Origin: Bacteroidaceae bacterium
GTDB taxonomy: Bacteria; Bacteroidota; Bacteroidia; Bacteroidales; Bacteroidaceae
Reading direction: 5' to 3'
Assembly (NCBI GenBank): GCA_017645655.1
Contig: JAGCNZ010000014.1
Coordinates: 1 to 64,000, forward strand
Length of the DNA: 64,000 bases
Part shown: piece by piece, positions 34,176-42,356 of the stretch
How the letters are laid out: the number at the start of each line of letters is the position of its first letter
Position numbering within the stretch: the first letter of the stretch is position 1
Translations under genes and position numbers: made by a program
The notes under the pieces: model-generated
The model's input: only the letters and a program-made list of their open reading frames with translations
Databases searched by the model: none
What the model was told of the DNA's origin: nothing

Positions 34176-35120
34176 CTAACCAATAATAAGCGACAGGAGG
34201 TAAGTGAGATAGCAGATGACGAGCAAAGCGCCTTCGAGGCGGTTGATGCGTCGTCCTGTGGCGGCAACAAGCCAAACCAGCACGACGCTGCCGAAGAAGA
34301 CAAGCCAGTCCTTCAGCGTAATCTCCGTGACAGTCATGGGAACGATGCTGCTGCAGGTGCCTATGACGAATGCGATGTTGAAGACATTACTGCCGATCAC
34401 GTTGCCGAAAGCGAGTCCGAGGCTGCCCTTCTTTGCTGCCACTACACTTGTGGCAAACTCCGGCAGGCTGGTTCCTGCGGCAAGGATGGTCATTCCTATC
34501 ACGCTCTCGCTGATTCCGAAATCCCTTGCCACCGAGGCTGCATTGTCCACGAGCACGCGTCCGCCAAACACCAGAGCCGCCATGCCAAGCAGAATCAGCA
34601 GGATGAGTTTCGGCATCGGGGTCTTCTCCTCGAGCACCACGTCCTTTGCCTCCTTCCTGTCAGCCATGGCAATTCGGTAGGCCATGTAGAGGTAACCGCA
34701 GAAGAAAGCGACCATGACGAGGCCTTCCCACGTGGAAACCGTGCTCTTTGTGTAGGCAAAGAGGACAAGCATAGCCGTCGTCAGCACGCAAATCGGGAAG
34801 TCGCGAACGAGCATGGACCTGTTCACGGCAAGCGGGCTCATGAGGGCTGAACCGCCGATAATGACGAGGATGTTGAAGACGTTGCTGCCGATGATGTTGC
34901 CCACGCTCATGTCCGAACTGGCACGGAGCACGCTCAGGAAACTGACCATGAACTCCGGCAGACTCGTCCCGAGCGCCACCACCGTCAGTCCTATCACGAG
35001 TTCGCTGACCTTCAGGCGCCGAGCCAAGCCGCTTGCACCGTCCGTAAACGTGTTCGCACCCCATAGGACAATGGCGATGCCGGCTATGATGAAGACAATT
35101 TCAAGAAGGAGTTTTTCCAT
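34176..35120 (-). CDS. Calcium/sodium antiporter (CaCA family, YrbG-like)
   Basis: 314 residues from the ATG at 35120 (MEKLLLEIVFIIAGIAIVLW), chosen because TACCTTTGC lies at 35129-35137. Ten membrane helices in two inverted halves, each with the alpha-repeat motif: VVALGTSLPEFMVS (~40-53) and ILAAGTSLPEFATS (~210), plus GNIIGSNVFNILVIIGGSAL and GNVIGSNVFNIAFVIGTCSS. Exchanges Na+ for Ca2+ across the inner membrane. Monocistronic as far as can be seen; the 147 nt between its stop and the M60 start hold only that gene's promoter. Confidence 0.93.
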   Translation of the reverse strand: MEKLLLEIVFIIAGIAIVLWGANTFTDGASGLARRLKVSELVIGLTVVALGTSLPEFMVSFLSVLRASSDMSVGNIIGSNVFNILVIIGGSALMSPLAVNRSMLVRDFPICVLTTAMLVLFAYTKSTVSTWEGLVMVAFFCGYLYMAYRIAMADRKEAKDVVLEEKTPMPKLILLILLGMAALVFGGRVLVDNAASVARDFGISESVIGMTILAAGTSLPEFATSVVAAKKGSLGLAFGNVIGSNVFNIAFVIGTCSSIVPMTVTEITLKDWLVFFGSVVLVWLVAATGRRINRLEGALLVICYLTYLLSLIIG

Positions 35121-35128
35121 AAACGCCT

Positions 35129-35137
35129 GCAAAGGTA
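35129..35137 (-). promoter_or_regulatory. -7 box for the Ca2+/Na+ antiporter
   Basis: Minus-strand TACCTTTGC, 8 nt from the ATG, giving a very short leader. It rules out the longer reading frame. Confidence 0.6.
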
Positions 35138-35433
35138 CGAAGAAATTATAAATAATAAAAGAATCCGAAGAATTAATTTGCAGACGCCCTCCTGCAGCCC
35201 ACCGACCCATCCGGCACAAAATGTAAAGATTTTTCCGAAGACGGAGTTGAGTCTCTGAAGTATTGCCCTACCCTTTCCGGGGTTGCGCCACGACAATTTC
35301 GATTGCCTGAACAGGATTTTAAGGCGTTGTCTGGAGAGCCTTTTGAAACGCCTTTGTAACAATCTAAGAATAAGGCACTTGCAAACGACACTTGTCAAAA
35401 ACAAAATTACAGCCAGCCAAATTGCAAAATATA

Positions 35434-35526
35434 ACGTGTGATAATTGAAAATATCACGTGTAATAATTAAAATATTACGTGTGAAAATTGCAAACATCAC
35501 GTGTTACATTTTCATTTATCACAGGG
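35434..35526. repeat. 22-nt ACGTG array G
   Basis: Units at 35434, 35456, 35477, 35499 and 35521 (ACAGG): steps 22, 21, 22, 22. Filler TATCACGTGTAATAATTAAA is A-rich but differs from arrays C, E and H. The only array between divergent genes. Confidence 0.88.
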
Positions 35527-35774
35527 AGTGTTTTCGATTTTCACCTTTTGCGACAGAAATCCTGACGTGCCTGCCCACATGGAATGTAATGTTTTTTTCG
35601 TCTTCTCCATTAGCCACACCGGCAAACTCATGCTTTGAGGCTCATTTTCACGACTCGGAAGACTTCCCGACGAAAAGAAGCCATTTTCTCCTTTCGAAAC
35701 GCGATGAAATATACCGAAAAAGGGTGTAAATTGTTCTATTTCTCGTTTTTTAAGTTTCGTTAATACTCTTAATG

Positions 35775-35806
35775 TTGGCAGATTTGGTATTTCTTCTTAC
35801 CTTTGC
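35775..35806 (+). promoter_or_regulatory. Promoter of the TPR protein gene
   Basis: TTG at 35775-35777, a 20-nt gap, TACCTTTGC at 35798-35806; leader of about 75 nt. Confidence 0.7.
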
Positions 35807-35883
35807 ACACGGAAACGAACGAATCACTTACAATTTGTTCGGCAAGTTAACCTGAAGTTGCACATTATATAATAAGTAGAAAA

Positions 35884-37293
35884 ATGAAGAAACTCACTCT
35901 CGCCATGTTGCTCGCGCTCATCGGAGCAACCGCAATGGCACAGAATTTCGAAGGTAGCACCATTGAAGAACGCATCGCGTTCTCTACTGGCGACAACGAG
36001 GACTCCATCAAGACCGCCAAGGGCTACATCACCATGTTCCAGCAGACAAATGCGAACAAGGATTATCTGGACATGTACGAAAACTACAAGTGGATAAAGC
36101 AATATGCGCCCTTCGCGCAGAACGGCATCTACTCGCAAGGCCCGTTCATGTTCTATAACCTTATCAATGCAGAACAAGACCCCGTCAAGAAGCGCAGATA
36201 CTTCGACGAAATGATGGAGCTCTTCGAGCTTCGCCAGAAGAACCTCAACGCCCTGAACTCTTTCGCAAAGACGAAGAGCACACTGGGCGACGTGCTGAGC
36301 GTGAAGGCTGAGTACTACAACTGGACGGCTCCTGCTGTCCTCGGGGAGAACTTCGACCTTCGTGGCTCGTACAAGAACTTCGCCGAAGCCATCAAGATGG
36401 TTAACGAGCAGGGCGGTCGCGAAATTACAGGCAGCTTCCTCCAGACCTTCTTCCTGGTAAGCGACGCCATCTACAAGGCTACCAATGGTGGCACTCGCGA
36501 ACAGTATCTGCAGGACTACCTGGACAGCAAGGACGCATGCGAGAAGATGCTCCAACTGGCCAAAGAGGCTCAGGAGGCTGGCGACACCATCAAGGCCCAG
36601 CAGCTCGTGGCAACCTACGACGCTCCTCTGGCTGCCATCGAACAGATTTTCTCACAGAGCGGAGCTGCCGACAGCGCACAGATCATCAGCATCTATACCA
36701 AGAAGTTCGATGGATATAAGAACGACATCAACAAGCTGAACTCCAGCCTGACCATCATGCAGGACAACGACTGCGACGAGTCGGACATCTACTATCAGTA
36801 TGCCGAAGCCGCTTACGCACTGGAACCCTCCTACACCAGCGCCATCGGTCTGGCACAGAAGGCACAGAAGGACGGCCAGCTCGACAAGATGCTCGAGTAC
36901 TACAACAAGGCCCTCGAACTCACTTCGAGCGACGAAACCCGCGGCAAGATTTGCCTGAACATCTGCAACGGCCTGACAAAGAGCAAGCAATACACAGGTG
37001 CCCTGACCTACGCAGAAAAGGCAATCGCCTACAATCCCGACCTGACAGGCAAGTCCTACCTGAAGATGGCCAACATCTACGCCCTGCTGGGTCAGTACGG
37101 CGAAGCAACTGCATACTGCGGAAAGGCTGCTGCTTCAGACATCACAGTCAGCGGTTCTGCAGATCGTCTGAAGGCTAACATCCAAAAAGCACAGGCCAGC
37201 CAGGCCGCCAACGCTGCAGCCCTGAAGGCTTACAACGACTTCAAGGCTCGCCAGAAGGCAGAGGAAGACTTCTGGAGCGGCGGAAAGAAATAA
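35884..37293 (+). CDS. Secreted tetratricopeptide-repeat protein
   Basis: 469 residues; signal peptide MKKLTLAMLLALIGATAMAQ. The mature protein is helical with TPR-like units, clearest near the C-terminus (YYQYAEAAYALEPSYTSAIG, LDKMLEYYNKALELTSSDET, GALTYAEKAIAYNPDLTGKS, IYALLGQYGEATAYCGKAAA) and a charged tail (FKARQKAEEDFWSGGKK). Such proteins act as scaffolds in the periplasm; no partner can be named. Strong promoter, terminator at 37338-37373 and a uniform codon choice suggest high expression. Confidence 0.85.
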   Translation: MKKLTLAMLLALIGATAMAQNFEGSTIEERIAFSTGDNEDSIKTAKGYITMFQQTNANKDYLDMYENYKWIKQYAPFAQNGIYSQGPFMFYNLINAEQDPVKKRRYFDEMMELFELRQKNLNALNSFAKTKSTLGDVLSVKAEYYNWTAPAVLGENFDLRGSYKNFAEAIKMVNEQGGREITGSFLQTFFLVSDAIYKATNGGTREQYLQDYLDSKDACEKMLQLAKEAQEAGDTIKAQQLVATYDAPLAAIEQIFSQSGAADSAQIISIYTKKFDGYKNDINKLNSSLTIMQDNDCDESDIYYQYAEAAYALEPSYTSAIGLAQKAQKDGQLDKMLEYYNKALELTSSDETRGKICLNICNGLTKSKQYTGALTYAEKAIAYNPDLTGKSYLKMANIYALLGQYGEATAYCGKAAASDITVSGSADRLKANIQKAQASQAANAAALKAYNDFKARQKAEEDFWSGGKK

Positions 37294-37337
37294 CACGCTC
37301 ACCAAAGCCTCGTCCCCAAAGGACAGGCTCACCAACC

Positions 37338-37373
37338 AGACCCGCTGTGCCACAAAGCATGGCGGGTCTTTTC
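37338..37373 (+). terminator. Rho-independent terminator after the TPR gene
   Basis: AGACCCGC (37338-37345) pairs with GCGGGTCT (37362-37369), followed by TTT. Confidence 0.75.
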
Positions 37374-37424
37374 GTAACGAGAAACATTTTATTTGTAAAA
37401 AAGGTTAAAAAAATGGCCTAACCT

Positions 37425-37456
37425 TTGTCTTAGTTAAGAAAATTTAGTAACTTTAC
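37425..37456 (+). promoter_or_regulatory. Promoter of the oxidoreductase-Tat operon
   Basis: TTG at 37425-37427, a 20-nt gap, TAACTTTAC at 37448-37456. It precedes the 37512 gene and is the only clear promoter I see before tatC. Confidence 0.6.
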
Positions 37457-37511
37457 ACACTGAAAGTGCACTTTTACCACAAAATCAGGGTAAAACAGAC
37501 ACAAACCAACG

Positions 37512-38588
37512 ATGAAAAAGATTAAAATCGGCATCATAGGACTCGGCAGAATGGGACGCAAGCACCTCGCGGAACTTGTGGCCTGCGACTACTGGGACGT
37601 CAAATATACCTGCGACATTAATCCCGAAAAGGCTAAGCATTCACACCAGATAGCACCCAATGCCATCTTTACAACCGACGAACGAGACCTCTGGAACGAC
37701 CCGGAAGTGGAGTGCGTCGGTCTTTTTGCATTGGCAGACACCCGCGCAAGCCGAATCGAGAAAGCAGTCAAGGCAGGCAAACACGTCATCTGCGAAAAAC
37801 CACTCGCCTATAAGCTCAGCGAGGAATGGGACGTCGTACGGCTCGAAGAGTCAACCGACAAATTCTGCACCGTCAACCTATACCTGCGAAATGCCTGGTA
37901 CACGCAAGCCATGAAGGACTTCGTCAAAAGCGGAGAAATCGGGGAACTCGCTATCATTCGCATCTGTCACATGACTCCCGGCCTGTCACCAGGAGAAGGA
38001 CACGAGTACGAGGGTCCGTCTTTCCACGACTGCGGAATGCACTACGTGGACATCGCTCGATGGTATGCCGACTCAGAATACAAGACAGGACACGCGCAGG
38101 CCATCCGCATGTGGGACTACAAAGACCCGTGGTGGCTGCAGTGTCACGGCACATTCGAGAACGGCGTCGTCTACGACATCACCCAAGGCTTCATCTATGG
38201 ACAGCTTGCAAAAGACCAGACGCACAACTCCTACACCGAACTCATCGGCAGCAAGGGCTTTGTACGCATGACACACGACTTCAAGACAGCCGTCGTGGAG
38301 ATGCATGGCGAACACGAGACCCAACGCATCGAACAGCCTTATGGGGACAAGAACATCGACCGGCTCTGCAAACTCATGGGCGAAGCTATCCTGACCGGCA
38401 AACGCCCTGAGTCCCTACCCCGCTTCCGCGACGCAGCCATCGCAAGCGAGTACTCCTGGAAAATGCTCGAGGATGCCCGACGCAACGACCTGCCATCGAA
38501 AGGCACGCCCGAAGAACTGGAACAGATTCACTACCGTCGCGCACATGCCACCGATGGCTACGGACTCATCGACCGACCGCACAAATAA
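37512..38588 (+). CDS. Gfo/Idh/MocA family oxidoreductase, cytoplasmic
   Basis: 358 residues. N-terminal Rossmann fold with IGIIGLGRMGRKHLAELVAC, then AVKAGKHVICEKPLAYKLSE with the conserved EKP lysine, and a C-terminal alpha/beta domain (CGMHYVDIARWYADSEYKTG). No signal sequence, so it stays in the cytoplasm and uses NAD(P). First gene of the operon that continues with tatA and a Tat-exported relative. By analogy with 3-keto-sugar pathways it could reduce or oxidise a sugar at C3 after import; that is inference. Confidence 0.92.
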   Translation: MKKIKIGIIGLGRMGRKHLAELVACDYWDVKYTCDINPEKAKHSHQIAPNAIFTTDERDLWNDPEVECVGLFALADTRASRIEKAVKAGKHVICEKPLAYKLSEEWDVVRLEESTDKFCTVNLYLRNAWYTQAMKDFVKSGEIGELAIIRICHMTPGLSPGEGHEYEGPSFHDCGMHYVDIARWYADSEYKTGHAQAIRMWDYKDPWWLQCHGTFENGVVYDITQGFIYGQLAKDQTHNSYTELIGSKGFVRMTHDFKTAVVEMHGEHETQRIEQPYGDKNIDRLCKLMGEAILTGKRPESLPRFRDAAIASEYSWKMLEDARRNDLPSKGTPEELEQIHYRRAHATDGYGLIDRPHK

Positions 38589-38626
38589 CAAATCCTGAAT
38601 CTACAAAAACTTAAAACCATATAAAT

Positions 38627-38836
38627 ATGACAAACCAACTCTTGTTCCTCGGCAGTATTGGCAGCCAGGAAATCATTATCATCGCACTCGTCATCCTGCT
38701 CCTCTTCGGCGGCAAGAAGATTCCCGAACTGATGCGCGGCCTCGGCAAAGGCGTATCGCAATTCAAAAAAGGCATGAAAGACATTGAAGAAGAAATCAAT
38801 GCCGAGCCCGAAAAGAAAGAAGTTCCGCACCCTTAA
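38627..38836 (+). CDS. tatA: Sec-independent protein translocase subunit TatA
   Basis: 69 residues: short periplasmic N-terminus, one membrane helix (GSQEIIIIALVILLLFGGKK, ~12-31), the conserved FGGKKIPELMRGLGKG hinge and amphipathic helix, then a charged tail (EEEINAEPEKKEVPHP). TatA forms the pore of the twin-arginine pathway for folded proteins. It lies 38 nt after one oxidoreductase gene and 79 nt before the gene for a twin-arginine protein; tatC is four genes further on. No separate tatB is seen in the window, which is common in minimal TatAC systems. Confidence 0.94.
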   Translation: MTNQLLFLGSIGSQEIIIIALVILLLFGGKKIPELMRGLGKGVSQFKKGMKDIEEEINAEPEKKEVPHP

Positions 38837-38915
38837 CAGCGCGCCTTTGTGCTAAGCATCAAAGAAATTCAAAACAAATAACATAAGTTTAACCATCCAA
38901 AACAAAACATCTCTT

Positions 38916-40436
38916 ATGAAAGACATGTCAAGAAGATCGTTCCTCAAGGCAGGAACTGCAGCAACAGCTGCCCTCGCAATGGCTCCCGCCGATGTCCTCG
39001 GCAAAGCTAAGGCAAAGAAAAACGTACCAACAGGCAAGATTAAACTCCTCGGTGTAGGTGTTGGCGGACGTGGTCATGCAGACATTAACGGCGTTACCTA
39101 CAAGGGCAAAGACGAAATCTACGACGACATCGAGTTCATCGGCATGTGCGACGTGGACTTCAAGTACGCTAAGGGTGTCCTCGAAGAATACCAGAGGCTC
39201 TTCCCCAAGATGAAGGTCTACAACGACTACAAGAAGATGTATGCCGAACTGCTGGACCAGGCCGACGCAGTCATCTGCGGTACCGCCGACCACACACACG
39301 CCATCATCTGTGCAGAAGCTCTGGCAGCAGGCAAGCACGTTTACTGCGAAAAGCCCCTCACACGTACCGTTTACGAATCTCGTCTGCTCACAAAGCTCGC
39401 TGCAAAGGCTGGCGTTGCTACTCAGATGGGTAATCAGGGTTCAAGCGGCGAAGGTGTGAACCTGACTTGTGAATGGATTTGGAACGGTGAAATCGGCGAG
39501 GTAACACGCGTTGATGCCTTCACCGACCGTCCCATCTGGCCACAAGGCCTGGAACGCCCCACTGAGGTGCACGAGATTCCCAGCACTCTGAACTGGGATG
39601 CCTTCATTGGCCCCGCTCCCAAGCGTCCCTACAATTCCATCTATCATCCCTGGAACTTCCGCGGCTGGTGGGACTTTGGCACAGGCGCTCTCGGCGACAT
39701 GGCTTGCCACATCTTGCATCCCGTCTTCAAGGCTCTCGACCTCGGTTATCCCATCAAGGCTGAAGGTAGCTCCACACCTCTGATGTCCGACTGCTGCCCC
39801 AGCGCTCAGGTCGTTAAGCTGACTTATCCCGCTCGTCCCAACCGTCCGAAGGTTGCAATGCCCGAGGTTGTGGTGACTTGGAGCGATGGTGGCATTGTGC
39901 CCTTCCGTCCCGAAGGTCTCGCAATCGGCAAGAACCTCAACGTAAGCGGTGGTGGCGCTATCTTCTATGGTACTAAGGACATCCTCGTAGTAGGTTGCTA
40001 CGGCGAGAAGCCTTACCTGGTAAGCGGCCGTGTTCCCAATGCACCAAAGGTTTGCCGTCGCGTTACGGAAAGCCACCAGCGCGACTGGATCCGTGCTATC
40101 AAGGAAATCCGTGCTGGCAAGAAGGACTGGACAAGAACCGCTTCCGACTTCAGCGAGGCAGGTCCCTTCAACGAAATGGTTGCCATGGGTGTAGTCGCTA
40201 CACGTCTGCAAGGCCTGAACCAGGTGCTGGATTGGGATGGCGAAAACATGCGCTTCACCAACATCCCTGAGAACGCAACTGTTCGCTCCATGCTCAAGGA
40301 CGGCTTCTCAATTCACGACGGACACCCCACATTCGACAAGAAGTGGACAGAACCGGTCAATGCACGCGAGTTCGCAGCAGAACTCATCAAGCCGAAGTAC
40401 CAGAATGGCTATGTTCTGCCTGAGCTTCCCGCATAA
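38916..40436 (+). CDS. Tat-exported Gfo/Idh/MocA family oxidoreductase
   Basis: 506 residues. The N-terminus is a textbook twin-arginine signal (MSRRSFLKAGTAATAALAMA, SRRSFLK motif at residues 4-10), so the protein is exported folded, presumably with bound NAD(P). Rossmann fold follows (IKLLGVGVGGRGHADINGV), AEALAAGKHVYCEKPLTRTV, and a C-terminal domain with NFRGWWDFGTGALGDMACHI. Exported members of this family act on glycosides with a tightly held cofactor. Flanked by tatA and a DUF1080 gene (23-nt gap), it is probably the C3-oxidising enzyme of a periplasmic 3-keto-glycoside pathway. Codon use is strongly biased, suggesting high expression. Confidence 0.94.
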   Translation: MKDMSRRSFLKAGTAATAALAMAPADVLGKAKAKKNVPTGKIKLLGVGVGGRGHADINGVTYKGKDEIYDDIEFIGMCDVDFKYAKGVLEEYQRLFPKMKVYNDYKKMYAELLDQADAVICGTADHTHAIICAEALAAGKHVYCEKPLTRTVYESRLLTKLAAKAGVATQMGNQGSSGEGVNLTCEWIWNGEIGEVTRVDAFTDRPIWPQGLERPTEVHEIPSTLNWDAFIGPAPKRPYNSIYHPWNFRGWWDFGTGALGDMACHILHPVFKALDLGYPIKAEGSSTPLMSDCCPSAQVVKLTYPARPNRPKVAMPEVVVTWSDGGIVPFRPEGLAIGKNLNVSGGGAIFYGTKDILVVGCYGEKPYLVSGRVPNAPKVCRRVTESHQRDWIRAIKEIRAGKKDWTRTASDFSEAGPFNEMVAMGVVATRLQGLNQVLDWDGENMRFTNIPENATVRSMLKDGFSIHDGHPTFDKKWTEPVNAREFAAELIKPKYQNGYVLPELPA

Positions 40437-40459
40437 ATAACTACATAGTTTACGTAACG

Positions 40460-41320
40460 ATGAAACTTAGAAACATCCTTGCCGCAGCAGCATTTGCTGC
40501 TGCGGCTGGCGTACAGGCTCAGCCTCAGTACGTCGTTATCGAGAACCCTCAGGTTGACCTCAGCACTCTGAAGGTCGACAAGGAAGGCTATTATGTACTC
40601 TTCGACGGCTCAAGCCTCAATGGCTGGCGTGGCTACTGCAAGGACCACATCCCCAGCAAGTGGAACATCAAGGACGGTGCTCTGCACTTCGACGGCCGCG
40701 GACAAGGCGAGGGCGGCGACATCATCTTCGCTCACAAGTTCAAAGATTTTGTGTTCGAGATTGAATGGAAGATTGCAGAAGGCGGCAACTCCGGCATCTT
40801 CTACCTTGGCAAAGAAACTGCCACAATCAACAACGACGCTCCCAAGACCGAGGAGACGAAGGCTGGCAATGTGACCATCACACAGACCATCGACAATCGT
40901 GGCAAGCTCAACTACCAGCCCATCTACATCAGCTGCCCCGAGTGCCAAGTGCTTGACAACGAACGCCATCCTGACGCAAAGCTCGGCGCTACTCTCGGCA
41001 TCCGTCAGAGCACAAGCCTCTACGACATGATTGTCGCTAAGCCACAGAACGCTAACCCTGCCGGTCAGTGGAACAAAGTGAAGATTGTCGTGAAGAACGG
41101 CAAGGTTACTCACTACCAGAACGGTGTGAAGGTGCTGAGCTACACTTTGGCCGACAAGTCATGGGTCGACTTGGTGCAGACCTCTAAGTTCAGCCAGAAG
41201 AACTGGCCTCTTGCTTACGAGATCATGAAGGACTGTGGCAAGGACGCTGGCTACTTTGGAATGCAAGACCATGGCGACGAGGTTTGGTATCGCAACATAC
41301 GCGTCAAGGTGCTCAAGTAA
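40460..41320 (+). CDS. DUF1080 (3-keto-disaccharide hydrolase) protein
   Basis: 286 residues; Sec signal peptide (LRNILAAAAFAAAAGVQAQ). One DUF1080 lectin-like jelly roll: YYVLFDGSSLNGWRGYCKDH, LHFDGRGQGEGGDIIFAHKF, FEIEWKIAEGGNSGIFYLGK, ISCPECQVLDNERHPDAKLG, QWNKVKIVVKNGKVTHYQNG. DUF1080 proteins characterised in Bacteroides cleave 3-keto-glycosides, the products of sugar C3 oxidation. Located directly after the Tat-exported oxidoreductase and before a second exported isomerase-like protein, which supports the same role here. Confidence 0.92.
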   Translation: MKLRNILAAAAFAAAAGVQAQPQYVVIENPQVDLSTLKVDKEGYYVLFDGSSLNGWRGYCKDHIPSKWNIKDGALHFDGRGQGEGGDIIFAHKFKDFVFEIEWKIAEGGNSGIFYLGKETATINNDAPKTEETKAGNVTITQTIDNRGKLNYQPIYISCPECQVLDNERHPDAKLGATLGIRQSTSLYDMIVAKPQNANPAGQWNKVKIVVKNGKVTHYQNGVKVLSYTLADKSWVDLVQTSKFSQKNWPLAYEIMKDCGKDAGYFGMQDHGDEVWYRNIRVKVLK

Positions 41321-41353
41321 ACCCTATACATTATTTAAATATAAGGCAACAAG

Positions 41354-42241
41354 ATGAAAAAGATTCTTATGATTGTCTGCCTTGCCGCTACCTTCTTGGG
41401 GTATGGCACAGGAGCAGATGCGAAGAAGAAGGACATCGCCTTCCAGATGTACAGTGTACGTGACCTCATCGGCAACCCTGAGAAGTATGCTCAGAACCAT
41501 GAGAGCACGCTGAAGGCTCTGGCGAAGATGGGCTATACTGCTGTCGAGGCAGCAAACTATGGTGACGGCAAGCTCTATGGCGTCAGCCCAGAGCAGTTCA
41601 AGGCCGACATCGAGGCAGCAGGCATGAAGGTGCTCTCAAGCCATGTCGGTCACAACCTGAACGACAACGAACTGAAGTCCGGTAACTTCGACGGCGCCCT
41701 GCAATGGTGGGCACAATGCATCGACGCACACAAGCGTGCTGGCATGAAGTACATCGTCAACCCGGGCGTCAACTATCCGAAGACTCTTGCCGAAGCAGAG
41801 GTTATCTGCAAATACTTGAACAAGGTTGGCGAGATGGTGAATGCAGCCGGCATGAAGTTCGGCTACCACAACCATTCGCACGAGTTTGGCAAGGTAGAAG
41901 GCAAAGTGTGGTACGACTACATGGTCGAGCATACAGATGCCGACAAGGTATTCTTCGAGATGGACGTCTATTGGGCAGTACGCGGACAAGTGAGTCCCGT
42001 CGAGTACTTCAACAGGTATCCTGGCCGCTTCACCTTGCTTCACATCAAAGACCACAAGGAGTTCGGCGAGAGCGGCATGGTAGGCTTTGACGCCATCTTC
42101 AACTATGCCGACAAGGCTGGCCTGAAGTATCCGATTGTCGAGCTTGAAGGCAGCAACAGACCTAACATTCTGGATGGCATGAAGGTTTGTGCAGACTACC
42201 TGAAGGCTGCAAAGTTCGTCAAGGCAACTTACAACAAATAA
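41354..42241 (+). CDS. Exported sugar phosphate isomerase/epimerase-like protein (xylose isomerase-like TIM barrel)
   Basis: 295 residues; signal peptide MKKILMIVCLAATFLGYGTG ... ADA. AP-endonuclease-2/xylose-isomerase-like TIM barrel: DIAFQMYSVRDLIGNPEKYA, LAKMGYTAVEAANYGDGKLY, metal ligands in KFGYHNHSHEFGKV, FFEMDVYWAVRGQVSPVEYF, LLHIKDHKEFGESGMVGFDA and PIVELEGS. Members of this clade co-occur with DUF1080 and Gfo/Idh enzymes, where a lyase/isomerase acting on 3-keto-sugars has been proposed. Same operon (33-nt gap). Exact reaction uncertain. Confidence 0.88.
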   Translation: MKKILMIVCLAATFLGYGTGADAKKKDIAFQMYSVRDLIGNPEKYAQNHESTLKALAKMGYTAVEAANYGDGKLYGVSPEQFKADIEAAGMKVLSSHVGHNLNDNELKSGNFDGALQWWAQCIDAHKRAGMKYIVNPGVNYPKTLAEAEVICKYLNKVGEMVNAAGMKFGYHNHSHEFGKVEGKVWYDYMVEHTDADKVFFEMDVYWAVRGQVSPVEYFNRYPGRFTLLHIKDHKEFGESGMVGFDAIFNYADKAGLKYPIVELEGSNRPNILDGMKVCADYLKAAKFVKATYNK

Positions 42242-42250
42242 GTTTAATGT

Positions 42251-42346
42251 AATTCATAATTCTTAATTCATAACTCATAATTAAAAGCAACGCTGATAGT
42301 CCGTCAGTGAAAAGAATTATGAATTGTGAATTAAGAATTATGAATT
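42251..42346. repeat. AATTCATAATTC palindromic element before tatC
   Basis: Left arm 42251-42282 (AATTCATAATTCTTAATTCA and on) and right arm 42315-42346 are inverted copies matching at 30 of 32 positions, with a 32-nt centre. The arms are built of ~10-nt imperfect repeats. It fills most of the gap between the isomerase and tatC genes and would form a long A-U hairpin in the message. Confidence 0.88.
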
Positions 42347-42356
42347 GCTTTCAGTT

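Larger units (their letters stand above)
35121..35883. other. Long divergent intergenic region
   Basis: 763 nt between the divergent antiporter and TPR genes. It holds a promoter at each end, array G in the middle (35434-35526) and otherwise AT-biased sequence in which I see no gene, hairpin or RNA. Open frames here are short and lack family features. Confidence 0.6.

Noticed and set aside
35084..35500. A 138-residue open frame upstream of the Ca2+/Na+ antiporter
   Set aside because: It overlaps the antiporter start, its promoter and array G, and shows no domain, signal or codon pattern.
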